Assembly (NCBI GenBank): GCA_019114925.1
Contig: DXEO01000149.1
Coordinates: 1-13,152 of the forward strand
DNA: 13,152 nucleotides
Direction: 5' to 3'
From: Candidatus Corynebacterium faecipullorum
GTDB lineage: Bacteria > Actinomycetota > Actinomycetes > Mycobacteriales > Mycobacteriaceae
In this document: one piece after another, positions 1-7,355 of the stretch
How the letters are laid out: every line of letters begins with the position of its first letter
Numbering within the stretch: position 1 is the first letter of the stretch
Translations under genes and position numbers: made by a program
The notes under the pieces: generated by a model
Told to the model about the DNA's origin: nothing
Database searches by the model: none
What the model saw: the letters and a program-made list of their open reading frames with translations, nothing else

Positions 1-63
1 AGTCGGCAGAGCGTTTCCATGGTAAGGAAAAGGTCGACAGTTCGATTCTGTCAGGGGGCTCCA
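1..63 (+). tRNA. tRNA-Thr(GGT), 5' end cut by window edge
   Basis: The anticodon stem TTTCC/GGAAA closes a seven-base loop ATGGTAA with anticodon GGT, which reads the Thr codon ACC. The T-arm GACAG/CTGTC (36-52) and the 3' acceptor strand AGGGGGC (53-59) are visible, followed by discriminator T60 and an encoded CCA (61-63). The 5' acceptor strand and part of the D-arm lie outside the window. Confidence 0.93.
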
Positions 64-97
64 TTCATGTTTCTGGAAGCTTTCAGAAAGTGAATAT

Positions 98-169
98 GGC
101 GGTGTAGCTCAGTGGTAGAGCAAGCGACTCATAATCGCTGTGTCGCGAGTTCAATTCTCGCCATCGCTA
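98..169 (+). tRNA. tRNA-Met(CAT), elongator type
   Basis: The acceptor strand GGCGGTG (98-104) pairs with CATCGCT (162-168) through G-U pairs at the first and fifth positions. The anticodon stem AGCGA/TCGCT holds loop CTCATAA with CAT at 130-132. The T-arm is GCGAG/CTCGC. The G1-U72 closing pair resembles elongator tRNA-Met of mycobacteria as I recall it, and there is no run of three G-C pairs in the anticodon stem as in initiator tRNA. After discriminator A169 the genome reads CCG, so the full CCA tail is not encoded, unlike both neighbouring tRNAs. Confidence 0.93.
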
Positions 170-179
170 CCGGGAAAGA

Positions 180-206
180 AAAGCGCCCGTTTAATGGGCG
201 CTTTTT
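180..206 (+). terminator. Rho-independent terminator after tRNA-Met
   Basis: AGCGCCC (182-188) pairs with GGGCGCT (196-202) around a seven-base loop and is followed by a run of T to 206. It ends the tRNA-Thr/tRNA-Met transcript and separates it from the tRNA-Trp/secE unit. Confidence 0.85.
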
Positions 207-297
207 CACTACCGACTCCCAGCCTTATACGGCACGTGGTTTCCATGGGGAATCATCGTTCTGGTAGGGTTGTGCGTTGTCCCAAAAGGATACGCAG

Positions 298-373
298 AGG
301 GGCGTGGCGCAATTGGTAGCGCAACGGTCTCCAAAACCGTAGGTTGCAGGTTCGAGTCCTGTCGCCCCTGCCA
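298..373 (+). tRNA. tRNA-Trp(CCA)
   Basis: The acceptor strand AGGGGCG (298-304) pairs perfectly with CGCCCCT (363-369). Discriminator G370 and an encoded CCA (371-373) follow. The anticodon stem ACGGT/ACCGT encloses CTCCAAA with CCA at 331-333. It lies only 25 bases before the secE start, so it is probably transcribed together with secE, an arrangement common in bacteria. Confidence 0.95.
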
Positions 374-398
374 TATCACTTCCAAGGAGGGAATCGCC

Positions 399-725
399 GT
401 GAGCGATGAAAAGCAGCCGAGCACCGGGACTCCGCGCCCAACCGGCAAGCGTCAGCTCTCTGGCGCAGTGACCACCTCTACTGATTCCTACACCGACAAG
501 CGCGTCGTGCGCGTCGAGGATAAGAAGGAAGATTCTTTCGGCGGATCCGTTGGCTCTTTCCCGGGTGAAGTCGTCTCTGAGATGAAGAAGGTCGTGTGGC
601 CTACCGGCAAGGAAATGCTTCAGTATGTTCTGGTGACCTTCGCCTTCCTTATCCTCCTCACCGCTCTGGTGTGGGGCGTGGACACGCTGACCGGCCTTGG
701 AGTTGAAGCAATCCTCGCGCCTTAG
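399..725 (+). CDS. secE: Preprotein translocase subunit SecE
   Basis: SecE is the small essential subunit of the SecYEG protein-conducting channel in the cytoplasmic membrane. The 108-residue product has a hydrophilic N-terminal half rich in Ser, Thr and charged residues (1-55), typical of actinobacteria. The family hallmark EMKKVVWPTGKE follows at 61-72, then a single membrane segment at about 75-97. The start is GTG at 399, chosen because AAGGAGG (384-390) sits eight bases before it; upstream in-frame codons would run through tRNA-Trp. It stands between tRNA-Trp and nusG, the classical position. A terminator-like hairpin follows, so nusG probably also has its own transcription. Confidence 0.96.
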   Translation: MSDEKQPSTGTPRPTGKRQLSGAVTTSTDSYTDKRVVRVEDKKEDSFGGSVGSFPGEVVSEMKKVVWPTGKEMLQYVLVTFAFLILLTALVWGVDTLTGLGVEAILAP

Positions 726-745
726 TAAACTAATCTCATACTTTC

Positions 746-797
746 ATCCCGCCGCATTCCCGCTAGCTCGACTAGGGGAAACGGCGGGATACTTTTT
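746..797 (+). terminator. Terminator between secE and nusG
   Basis: ATCCCGCCG (746-754) pairs with CGGCGGGAT (782-790), and an inner TTCCC/GGGGAA pairing shortens the long loop. The stem is followed by ACTTTTT. This is a plausible Rho-independent terminator, although the loop is large. I see no convincing -35/-10 pair between it and nusG. Confidence 0.7.
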
Positions 798-864
798 GCC
801 CTAGTCCCGCCGAGTACCCTGGTTGGGGACTAGAAGAATGAATACCAATTTGGAGTAGCAGACA

Positions 865-1773
865 ATGAGCGAAGAAAACACTGGCACCTCCCTCGAGCAG
901 GCCATGATCGATAACGTCCAGGAACAGGCCGCCGAGGTGGTCGAGGCTACTGAGGAAGCCCAGCAGCCGCAGGAGGAACTGTCCGCCGAGGAGAAGGAAG
1001 CTGCCGAGAAGGAGGCTGCTACTAAGGCCGCTGAGGCTGCTCTCGGTGGCGTCTCGGATGAGGCTGAAGGTGAGGATGCGGGGGAGGCGTCGGCAAGCGC
1101 TGCGGCAGACGCCGCCGCTGCCGCAGACGCCGAGTACAAGTCCCGCCTGCGCGCCTTCACTAAGGAGCTAAAGAAGCAGCCGGGCCAGTGGTACATCATC
1201 CAGTGCTACTCCGGTTATGAGAACAAGGTAAAGACCAACCTCGACATGCGCGCCCAGACCCTCGAGGTGGAGGATTCCATCTTTGAGGTCGTCGTGCCGG
1301 TCGAGCAGGCCATTGAAAAGAAGGACGGCAAGAAGAAGGTAGTTAAGCGCAAGCTGCTGCCGGGCTACGTGCTGGTGCGCATGGAGCTTAACGACGCTGC
1401 CTGGTCCGTCGTCCGCGATACCCCGGGCGTGACCTCCTTCGTGGGCAATGAGGGCAACGCGACCCCGGTGAAGATCCGCGACGTGGCTAAGTTCCTCATG
1501 CCGAACGATCCGACGGTCTCTCCGGAAGCTTCCGCAGCAGACTCCGAGGGCGAACAAGTTGTGGCCATGCCGGAGAAGGAGGCCGCCAAGGCCTACGCGC
1601 ACGACTTCGAGGTGGGCGAGGCCGTCACCATCCTGTCTGGCCCGCTGGCTTCCGTCTCCGCCACCATCTCCGAGATCGACCAGGAGACCGGCAAGATGCA
1701 GGGCTTGGTGTCCATCTTCGGCCGCGAGACCCCGGTGGAGCTGTCCCCGACGGAGATCGAGCGCATCTCCTAA
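865..1773 (+). CDS. nusG: Transcription antitermination factor NusG
   Basis: NusG binds RNA polymerase and modulates pausing, Rho-dependent termination and coupling to ribosomes. The 302-residue product has an Ala/Glu-rich acidic extension (about 1-95), then the NGN domain beginning with QWYIIQCYSGYENKV (108-122) and including the LLPGYVLVRM core (164-173). A variable acidic linker (about 212-245) separates it from the C-terminal KOW domain, starting near DFEVGEAVTILSGP (247-260) and ending at residue 302. Typical NusG is about 180 residues, so the extra length lies in the extension and linker. Long N-terminal extensions are common in actinobacterial NusG. The ATG at 865 has a GGAG ribosome site at 852-855. 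Confidence 0.96.
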   Translation: MSEENTGTSLEQAMIDNVQEQAAEVVEATEEAQQPQEELSAEEKEAAEKEAATKAAEAALGGVSDEAEGEDAGEASASAAADAAAAADAEYKSRLRAFTKELKKQPGQWYIIQCYSGYENKVKTNLDMRAQTLEVEDSIFEVVVPVEQAIEKKDGKKKVVKRKLLPGYVLVRMELNDAAWSVVRDTPGVTSFVGNEGNATPVKIRDVAKFLMPNDPTVSPEASAADSEGEQVVAMPEKEAAKAYAHDFEVGEAVTILSGPLASVSATISEIDQETGKMQGLVSIFGRETPVELSPTEIERIS

Positions 1774-1791
1774 AAAGCGATTTTGAGCTGG

Positions 1792-1828
1792 GCGCACGGT
1801 GTTCTAAACTTGAACGCCGTGCGCTTTT
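1792..1828 (+). terminator. Terminator after nusG
   Basis: A 13-bp stem (1792-1804 with 1812-1824, one G-U pair) closes a seven-base loop TAAACTT and is followed by TTTT. The pairing is almost perfect and GC-rich at its base, so it should stop most secE-nusG transcripts before rplK. Confidence 0.85.
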
Positions 1829-1835
1829 GCGCATC

Positions 1836-1866
1836 TTGAAACGTTCATCCTCCGGTGGCCCACAAT
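1836..1866 (+). promoter_or_regulatory. Putative promoter for rplK-rplA
   Basis: TTGAAA (1836-1841) and CACAAT (1861-1866) are separated by 19 bases, directly after the nusG terminator and about 70 bases before rplK. The -35 is close to consensus and the -10 differs at two bases, but the spacing is long. The leader that would follow (about 1873-1938) could carry control by ribosomal protein L1, but I cannot identify an L1 site. Confidence 0.45.
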
Positions 1867-1938
1867 GCGTGAGCATCCGGACGGGGTGCTGTTATTCATC
1901 GTGGCGGCACTCCGGTACCACAGGAAAGAGGTAATTCG

Positions 1939-2382
1939 ATGGCTCCCAAGAAGAAGGTCACTGGCCTGATCAAGCTCCAGATCGAGGCAGGCGCTGCTAA
2001 CCCGGCTCCGCCGGTCGGCCCGGCACTCGGTGCCCACGGCGTCAACATCATGGAGTTCTGCAAGGCCTACAACGCTGCGACCGAGTCCCAGCGCGGCAAC
2101 GTCGTGCCGGTGGAAATCACCGTCTACGAGGACCGCTCCTTCGACTTCAAGCTGAAGACCCCGCCGGCAGCTAAGCTCCTGCTCAAGGCCGCTGGCATCA
2201 AGAAGGGCTCCGGCGTTCCGCACACCGACAAGGTTGGCTCCGTGACCTGGGATCAGTGCAAGGAGATTGCACAGACCAAGTTCGAGGACCTCAACGCTCG
2301 TGACATCGAGAACGGCGCCCGCATCATCGCTGGTACCGCTCGCTCCATGGGCATCACCGTTGACGGCGTCCCGGCTAAGTAA
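1939..2382 (+). CDS. rplK: 50S ribosomal protein L11
   Basis: L11 binds 23S rRNA at the GTPase-associated centre with the L10-L12 stalk and is the target region of thiopeptide antibiotics. The 147-residue product has the Pro-rich L11 N-terminal domain, including PAPPVGPALGAHGVNIMEFC (about 23-42). The RNA-binding C-terminal domain follows, with TPPAAKLLLKAAGIKKGSG near 74-92 and the closing segment ARSMGITVDG. Length and both domains are normal. ATG 1939 is preceded by AAAGAGG (1925-1931), with spacing that fits. It forms a transcription unit with rplA, 96 bases downstream. Confidence 0.97.
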   Translation: MAPKKKVTGLIKLQIEAGAANPAPPVGPALGAHGVNIMEFCKAYNAATESQRGNVVPVEITVYEDRSFDFKLKTPPAAKLLLKAAGIKKGSGVPHTDKVGSVTWDQCKEIAQTKFEDLNARDIENGARIIAGTARSMGITVDGVPAK

Positions 2383-2395
2383 AAATTCGAATAGT

Positions 2396-2440
2396 GCGCG
2401 GCACGCTGAGTGCCGCGCGTGGCAGGGCCAGCTTCGGCCC
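2396..2440 (+). other. Two adjacent hairpins between rplK and rplA
   Basis: GCGCGGCAC (2396-2404) pairs perfectly with GTGCCGCGC (2410-2418) around GCTGA, and GGGCC (2425-2429) pairs with GGCCC (2436-2440). No T tract follows either stem, so these are not Rho-independent terminators. They probably structure the mRNA between the two cistrons, for processing, stability or L1-dependent control. Confidence 0.6.
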
Positions 2441-2478
2441 GCTAACACCACATCAATCCAAGAAAAGGAATTGCACCT

Positions 2479-3183
2479 ATGAGCACCAAGTCCAAGGCAT
2501 ACAAGGCTGCTGCTGAGCTGGTAGACCGCTCCCGCCTGTACCGTCCGATCGAGGCCGCCAAGCTGGCCAAGGAGACCTCCTCCAAGAACTTCGACGCCAC
2601 CGTTGACGTTGTCTTCCGCCTCGGCGTCGACCCGCGTAAGGCTGACCAGCTGGTTCGCGGCACCGTCTCCCTGCCGCACGGCACCGGTAAGGACGTCCGC
2701 GTGGCCGTCTTTGCTGAGGGCGACAACGCTGAGGCTGCTAAGGCTGCTGGCGCCGACATCGTGGGCACCGAAGAGCTGATCGCTGCTATCAACGAGGGCA
2801 ACATCGACTTCGACGTTGCTATCGCTACCCCGGATCAGATGGCCAAGGTTGGCCGCGTTGCTCGCGTCCTGGGTCCGCGTGGTCTCATGCCGAACCCGAA
2901 GACCGGCACCGTGACCGCTGACGTGACCAAGGCTATTGCTGACGTCAAGGGCGGTAAGATCTCCTTCCGCGTTGACAAGGCTTCCAACCTGCACGCCATC
3001 ATCGGCAAGGCTTCCTTCGACGCTGAGAAGCTGGCTGAGAACTACGGCGCGCTGTACGACGAGATCATTCGCCTGAAGCCGTCCTCCGCCAAGGGCATCT
3101 ACGCCAAGAAGATCACCATCTCCACCACCTCCGGCCCGGGCATCCCGGTCGACGCTTCCGTGGAGAAGAACTACACCGAGTAA
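2479..3183 (+). CDS. rplA: 50S ribosomal protein L1
   Basis: L1 forms the mobile stalk near the ribosomal E site and in many bacteria represses translation of its own L11-L1 mRNA. The 234-residue product is of normal length and shows the L1 signature LGPRGLMPNPKTGTVT at 131-146. Domain I segments flank the inserted domain II (about residues 70-160). ATG 2479 has AAAAGGAA (2463-2470) in front. A strong terminator follows at 3214, closing the ribosomal unit before the oppositely oriented siderophore genes. Codon use is strongly biased towards a few C-ending and GCT/GTT codons, as expected for a highly expressed gene. Confidence 0.97.
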   Translation: MSTKSKAYKAAAELVDRSRLYRPIEAAKLAKETSSKNFDATVDVVFRLGVDPRKADQLVRGTVSLPHGTGKDVRVAVFAEGDNAEAAKAAGADIVGTEELIAAINEGNIDFDVAIATPDQMAKVGRVARVLGPRGLMPNPKTGTVTADVTKAIADVKGGKISFRVDKASNLHAIIGKASFDAEKLAENYGALYDEIIRLKPSSAKGIYAKKITISTTSGPGIPVDASVEKNYTE

Positions 3184-3213
3184 ATCGGTCTAGCGCATCG
3201 CGCTAAATGGCAC

Positions 3214-3249
3214 AGGGCTTCGAGGTTTACCCTCGGAGCCCTTTTCCTT
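3214..3249 (+). terminator. Terminator after rplA
   Basis: GGGCTTCGAGG (3215-3225) pairs with CCTCGGAGCCC (3231-3241) as an 11-bp stem with loop TTTAC and is followed by TTTTCCTTT. A smaller hairpin TAGCG/CGCTA (3191-3205) precedes it. There is no T tract on the opposite strand, so it is not an obvious terminator for the convergent decarboxylase operon. Confidence 0.85.
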
Positions 3250-3286
3250 TGCCCAGCCATTCCCATGGAGATAGCGGCTCGGATCG

Positions 3287-4675
3287 CTAGGCGTCGATAT
3301 CGTCCGGCACCCAGCCCCGGCCGTCTGCGTCCAAGTAGACATTGCGTGCTAACGGAATCTGGTGAGAGGCAGATTCCAAAATATGCATGAAGTAACCGGC
3401 GGTGTTAGGGATAGCGAGGGTATCGCCCACCGCAATGCCCTCGGGGAAATTGAGTTCGCGGCGCAGGATGACCTCATCTTCGATGCAATAGGCGCCCACC
3501 ACGAACCCGGTGAGCGGTTCGCGGCCCACCGCACCGCGCCCTCCGGCAGTGGGGACGAGGAGCGGGTCGAGCAATATATCATCCGCTGCAGTACGGCACT
3601 GGGTGCGGTTCATAGCTGCGCCGATGAGAGGCAGGCCGTCGGAGCGCTCTTTGAGGAAGCTGACCTCGGCGAGGATGATGCCGCCGCCATCGAGCAGGCT
3701 ACGCCCCGGCTCCAAGTGAAGAGAAATATTCCGCTCCCGCAAGGCACGGCCGGCGGGGCCAAACCCGGCCACCTCACCAGAAAGCAGGTGGGCCAACCAT
3801 TCGCCGCGGGCGGGCGTCTGCCAGAAGGGATAGGTATTTGAGAGCGGGTCGGACTTCCACGTAAAAGGCTCACCGGTGCCGGCGCGCTGAGCTGCGATAC
3901 GCTCTTGGAAATACTCCCATTGCTCGCGGGATTCGAGGTAGCTCATGGGAACACCACCGCCGATATCGATGAAGGAAGCAGGCTGGCCAACTAAGCGGAG
4001 GTGCTCGACGAGGGCGATGGCCTCCGCGAGTGCGGTGCGGCGGTCCGATTCGCTATAACCATGCAGGTGTACGTGAACGCCGTCAGCGTGGATGGTTTCG
4101 GGCCAGGCATGGCTTTGCCATGAGTGAAGGAGCTCACCGAAGCGCGTCGGCGGAAGGTTATCCGGGTTGGGGGCAAGGCGCGGTGCGACGTGCGCGGTGT
4201 GGTTGAGGGCCTTGGCAAGGGCAGCGATGCGCTCGGCTTCCGCTCGCGAATCGCAGGAAATAGTGACTCCGCGGTCGATAGCTAGGCGCAGCAACGCGTC
4301 GGTCTTAATAGCCGCGCTGAGGATAATCCGCTCGGGCGCGACTCCACGGTTGAGCACTTGGCGCAGCTCATTTTCACTGGCGACGTCCACGCCCAGGCCA
4401 GCCTCGCGGGCGGCGTCGACGAAGCACAAGGCTTTATTGGCCTTGCGGGCGAAGAAAACCTGGGTGTCCACGCCATGAGAGGCGCCGGCATCGAGGAGCT
4501 CTTGGGCGTTGCGGCCCAGCGGTGCGGGGTTGAGCACATTAACGGGCGAGCCATACTCGGAGGTGAGGCGGGAGACTTGCTGTGGGTCAGCCACCAATTC
4601 TGACATCCATTCTTCCCACCGGGCGCGCAGCGCAACGGTGCCATGAACGGGTAACGGGGTGGTGTGGTGGGTCAT
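3287..4675 (-). CDS. Type III PLP-dependent decarboxylase, SbnH/Y4yA-like (siderophore biosynthesis)
   Basis: The 462-residue product is a fold-type III (alanine racemase/LysA-like) PLP decarboxylase. It has PLP lysine K78 in FFARKANK, HLHG at 203-206, the phosphate-binding DIGGG at 237-241, EPGR at 322-325 and active-site cysteine C397 in GAYCIED. A segment around NTYPFW (280-285), between the barrel and the C-terminal domain, is absent from ordinary LysA and recalls the Y4yA-like group. In staphyloferrin B synthesis SbnH decarboxylates a citryl-diaminopropionate intermediate, and a similar role is inferred here from the SbnA neighbour. The actual substrate is unknown. The ATG at 4675 overlaps the upstream stop in ATGA and has AGGA seven bases before it. 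It is the last gene of a three-gene unit. Housekeeping diaminopimelate decarboxylase is the less likely alternative. Confidence 0.82.
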   Translation of the reverse strand: MTHHTTPLPVHGTVALRARWEEWMSELVADPQQVSRLTSEYGSPVNVLNPAPLGRNAQELLDAGASHGVDTQVFFARKANKALCFVDAAREAGLGVDVASENELRQVLNRGVAPERIILSAAIKTDALLRLAIDRGVTISCDSRAEAERIAALAKALNHTAHVAPRLAPNPDNLPPTRFGELLHSWQSHAWPETIHADGVHVHLHGYSESDRRTALAEAIALVEHLRLVGQPASFIDIGGGVPMSYLESREQWEYFQERIAAQRAGTGEPFTWKSDPLSNTYPFWQTPARGEWLAHLLSGEVAGFGPAGRALRERNISLHLEPGRSLLDGGGIILAEVSFLKERSDGLPLIGAAMNRTQCRTAADDILLDPLLVPTAGGRGAVGREPLTGFVVGAYCIEDEVILRRELNFPEGIAVGDTLAIPNTAGYFMHILESASHQIPLARNVYLDADGRGWVPDDIDA

Positions 4676-5973
4676 GGGTTTCCTACTTTCTCCGCCCAGC
4701 GGGGGATATCATCGTGCACGGAACGGTTCAACGAGTCATGGCCAGGAAGCTCAAGCTCATTCATTCGGCCGATTTCCACTACGCCGGGGACATCGTGGAA
4801 AGGGGAGGGGGTGGCTTGGGGAGCTACGGTGGCATCGATAAGCAGGTCAATGCCACCCTGCACGCGCCAGTGGTCTATCTGGTCCGGGGCGGCGAGGTAG
4901 CGGGTATCTACCACGCCGGTGTGGATGAGCTCGAGCAGGCGCAGCGCGGTGACCGGTGGTGGCCCAAAGGCCACGCGCTCGAGGGTGCGCGAGAGCTCAC
5001 GGAAGCCGGGCATGGGGCCGTGGGCCTTATGCCAGTCCACGCATTCTTGAAAGAGCCCCCGAAACGCCGTGCCCACAGCCGCCGCCGGGGTAAGGGGCCC
5101 TGTGCCCTCAGCGGCGCGGAGGGAGGCGTCCAGCTCTGCGACGGCATCGCCGGAAAAGTCGTGGCCGTCGAGCACTGCAGCGAGGTCCCCGGTGGAAAAC
5201 TCACCCATCGATCCGGCGGCCGCCAGGAGGACGTCGCACAATTCATCGGCATCTATCACGTCAACACAGGCGCGCCTCACGTCGTCCGGAATCTCAGGCT
5301 GGGGCGCACTGGGAGCGGGCTTGACCTCCATGAAACGCCCGCTGCGGCTCACCGGGAAGATGACCTCGGCAGTATCGCCGTACAGCAGGCAGGCATCGAT
5401 GAAGCTCAAGGCAGCACCGCGCACCCCAATCCGTCGCGGGGCACTGGGCAAATCGGCGCCGAAGTAGAGTCCGGTGACCGGAACGCGGGAAGGCTCGTGG
5501 ACTAAGGCACCGGGGTGGAGGTGATCGTGGCCGGTGCAGACGAGGACTTCGTCGAAGGGCGAGCCATCGACGATGAACCCGCCGTCAGCGGCAGAGACCG
5601 AACGCACACGTTGGGGTAGGTGTCGAATGCGCACGTGCTGCGGGGCGCGGTACAGGGCAGCAGCCCACGTATCGGCCAGGAATTGCCCCACCTGCGCGCG
5701 CGGTGGGAAGGCATCGGTGGTGGATTCCCCGCGGCGGGTACGCCAAGCGTTGAAGCTATCGTGTGCGGTGGTGACGATGGCGCAATTGACGTTAAGGCGC
5801 CACTGCGGCGGCTGCTGCGGGCGATACACCGCGCCGGCGCCGGCGGGGTAGGGATCAAAGACGGTGATATCCACGGGGATGCGGGCGCGCTCGATGAGCT
5901 CTTCTACGGCCCACAGCCCGCGTGGGCCGCCGCCGATGATGGCGATGCAGCGGGAAGGTTCCTGCGGGCTCAC
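4672..5973 (-). CDS. FAD/NAD(P)-binding protein of a siderophore/diaminopropionate cluster
   Basis: The 433-residue product starts with a Rossmann dinucleotide site, IAIIGGGPRGLWAVEEL (10-26), followed by FDPYPAGAGAVYRP (39-52) and NVNCAI, which resembles the FAD-NAD(P)-binding family PF13454. A VLVCTGHDH strand (143-151) and a second nucleotide-binding-like stretch RIGVRGAALSFID (181-193) follow. No transmembrane segment is seen. The reaction is not known. Its position between an SbnA homologue and an SbnH-like decarboxylase suggests an oxidation or reduction in the same pathway. A working guess is release of diaminopropionate from the SbnA product in place of SbnB; N-hydroxylation is an alternative. 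The GTG start at 5973 overlaps the sbnA stop in GTGA with AGGGGA upstream, and its stop overlaps the decarboxylase ATG, so translation is probably coupled. Confidence 0.78.
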   Translation of the reverse strand: MSPQEPSRCIAIIGGGPRGLWAVEELIERARIPVDITVFDPYPAGAGAVYRPQQPPQWRLNVNCAIVTTAHDSFNAWRTRRGESTTDAFPPRAQVGQFLADTWAAALYRAPQHVRIRHLPQRVRSVSAADGGFIVDGSPFDEVLVCTGHDHLHPGALVHEPSRVPVTGLYFGADLPSAPRRIGVRGAALSFIDACLLYGDTAEVIFPVSRSGRFMEVKPAPSAPQPEIPDDVRRACVDVIDADELCDVLLAAAGSMGEFSTGDLAAVLDGHDFSGDAVAELDASLRAAEGTGPLTPAAAVGTAFRGLFQECVDWHKAHGPMPGFRELSRTLERVAFGPPPVTALRLLELIHTGVVDTRYLAAPDQIDHWRVQGGIDLLIDATVAPQATPSPFHDVPGVVEIGRMNELELPGHDSLNRSVHDDIPRWAEKVGNP

Positions 5974-6983
5974 TCTGAATCCCCTTCGACGCGCGCGGCG
6001 AGCTCGGCAGGAGAGATATCGAAGTGCTCGCAGACCCAGGAATCGTTGTAGATGGTATCGAGGTAAGGCTGGCCACCGTCGTGGAGTACGGCCACGACCT
6101 CCGCACCAGCCGGAAGGGTAGGCGCGAGACGCTGGAATGCCGCGATGACCGCGCCGCCGGAGGCCCCAGGTAGAAGCCCTTCGGCCTGAGCGAGGCGACG
6201 GGCTGCCACAATGGCATCCAGATCAGGCACACGCTCTACTGAGGACGGCGAGAATTTGGTGGATAGATCGGTGATACTGCCAGCACCATAGCCCGGCAGT
6301 ATGCGGGTGCCGCGCTGGCCCCCAAACAGCACGGAGCCTTCGGCATCGACACCGATGGTCTCCGTATCTGCGCCAAGCTCAGTGAGCTTGCGCACGCAGC
6401 CGCCGAGAGTGCCGGTGGTGCTCATTGCGACGAGCAAGTGGGAGGGCGCCTGTCCGAGCTGCTCCACGATTTCCGTCATCGTGCCTTCGGCGTGGGCGTA
6501 AAAAGAGGCCTCGTTGGAGTACTGGTTGAGATTAAAAGAATCGGGGATCTCTTCTAGAAGCTCGGCCACGCGGGCGCGGCGGGCGGTGAGCCAATCGCCG
6601 GTTTCCGGGTCCGGGTGATCCAGCAATTCTACGTGGGCGCCGTAGGCCCGCATCGTGGCCACGGTGGAGGAATTGACGCGCGGATCGACCACGCAGTGGA
6701 ATTTCATACCCGCAAGTGAGGCCTGGCGGGCCAGCGCCATGCCAAGGTTGCCCGAGGAAGACTCCACCAGGGTGGAGCCGGGGCCTATGTCGCCGGCGTC
6801 AAGCGCGGCTTGGATGAGTGCGCATGCGGTGCGGTCCTTGGCGGATCCGCCCAGGTTGAATTGCTCTAGCTTGAGGTAAAGGTGCACATCGGTACGGGGA
6901 TTAATGGCGTCCACGCGCATCAGCGGGGTATGGCCAATAGGTGGTTGGGCTTGAGAATGAATACGTGGCTTCATTAGTCCCAT
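5970..6983 (-). CDS. sbnA: SbnA-like PLP enzyme for 2,3-diaminopropionate synthesis
   Basis: SbnA of staphyloferrin B synthesis joins O-phospho-L-serine and glutamate into ACEGA, the precursor of L-2,3-diaminopropionate. The 337-residue product is a fold-type II PLP enzyme (cysteine synthase superfamily). It has PLP lysine K49 in GGSAKDR (45-51), phosphate loop ESSSGNLG (74-81), and features I recall from SbnA: CVVDP (97-101), NQYSNE (153-158), DAEGSVLFG (213-221), LPGYGAGS and YLDTIYNDSW (307-316). The start is placed at ATG 6983, with AGAGG upstream, because the length then matches SbnA (about 326); ATG 6974 is an alternative. The reading frame stays open for a further 558 bases upstream, through a photolyase remnant. 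It is first of three genes with 4-base overlaps. The usual partner sbnB is not next to it. Confidence 0.85.
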   Translation of the reverse strand: MGLMKPRIHSQAQPPIGHTPLMRVDAINPRTDVHLYLKLEQFNLGGSAKDRTACALIQAALDAGDIGPGSTLVESSSGNLGMALARQASLAGMKFHCVVDPRVNSSTVATMRAYGAHVELLDHPDPETGDWLTARRARVAELLEEIPDSFNLNQYSNEASFYAHAEGTMTEIVEQLGQAPSHLLVAMSTTGTLGGCVRKLTELGADTETIGVDAEGSVLFGGQRGTRILPGYGAGSITDLSTKFSPSSVERVPDLDAIVAARRLAQAEGLLPGASGGAVIAAFQRLAPTLPAGAEVVAVLHDGGQPYLDTIYNDSWVCEHFDISPAELAARVEGDSE

Positions 6984-7340
6984 GGTAGGCCTCTGCCTGC
7001 GGCCTTTGTTGCCGGCTGAGTCTTTGATCCCCGCATAGGCATCGAGGGCAGCTTGGCGCGATTCCTTGAGATCCACAATCGGCGGCGCGAACAAGCCGGA
7101 TGCCCAGCGGCGCACATAGTCGCTGTCGGGAACAAAGCGCTTGGCCTGCGTTTCGGGGTTGAAGATGCGAAAGAAGGACGCGGCATCATCGCTGCAGCCG
7201 GCAACCCACTGCCAATTAAGGGGGTTGGAGGCGGCATCGGCATCCACCAAGGTGTCCCAAAACCATTCCTCGCCGAGGCACCAGTGAATGCCCGGGTTCT
7301 TCGGGAGGAACGAGCCCACCACCATCCGCACGCGGTTGTG
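6984..7340 (-). pseudogene. C-terminal remnant of a DNA photolyase, in frame with sbnA
   Basis: This stretch of 119 codons encodes clear photolyase C-terminal motifs: HNRVRMVVGSFL, GEEWFWDTLVDADAASN, NWQWVAG and DDAASFFRIFNPETQAKRF, then PPIVDLKESRQAALDAYA. These belong to the FAD-binding domain of class I photolyases, which are about 450-480 residues long. Everything before HNRVRM (roughly 330 residues) is missing, and similarity stops abruptly at 7340. A second, internal loss is visible: after YVRRW the conserved segment with LPELRDVPG and HEPW is absent and the text jumps to PPIVD. No stop codon separates it from sbnA; in another frame TAATGA lies across the sbnA ATG at 6974, suggesting an old stop/start overlap. 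A working repair enzyme is excluded. A translated N-terminal extension of SbnA is possible but unlikely. Confidence 0.85.
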
Positions 7341-7355
7341 CCCATCAGTGTTAAC

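Noticed and set aside
1804..2994. A 396-residue minus-strand open frame over rplK and rplA
   Set aside because: It is antisense to two unmistakable ribosomal protein genes with good ribosome sites; long opposite frames are common in such biased GC-rich genes.
3287..4675. Housekeeping diaminopimelate decarboxylase LysA
   Set aside because: The NTYPFW-containing segment, lack of argS or hom neighbours, and the overlap with an SbnA/FAD-protein unit favour a siderophore-type decarboxylase.
4582..5505. A 307-residue plus-strand open frame over the decarboxylase/FAD-protein junction
   Set aside because: It has no recognisable domain and lies opposite two overlapping genes with clear family motifs.
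5970..6983. Ordinary cysteine synthase (CysK/CysM)
   Set aside because: The fold is shared, but CVVDP, NQYSNE, DAEGSVLFG, YLDTIYNDSW and the siderophore-type neighbours point to SbnA.
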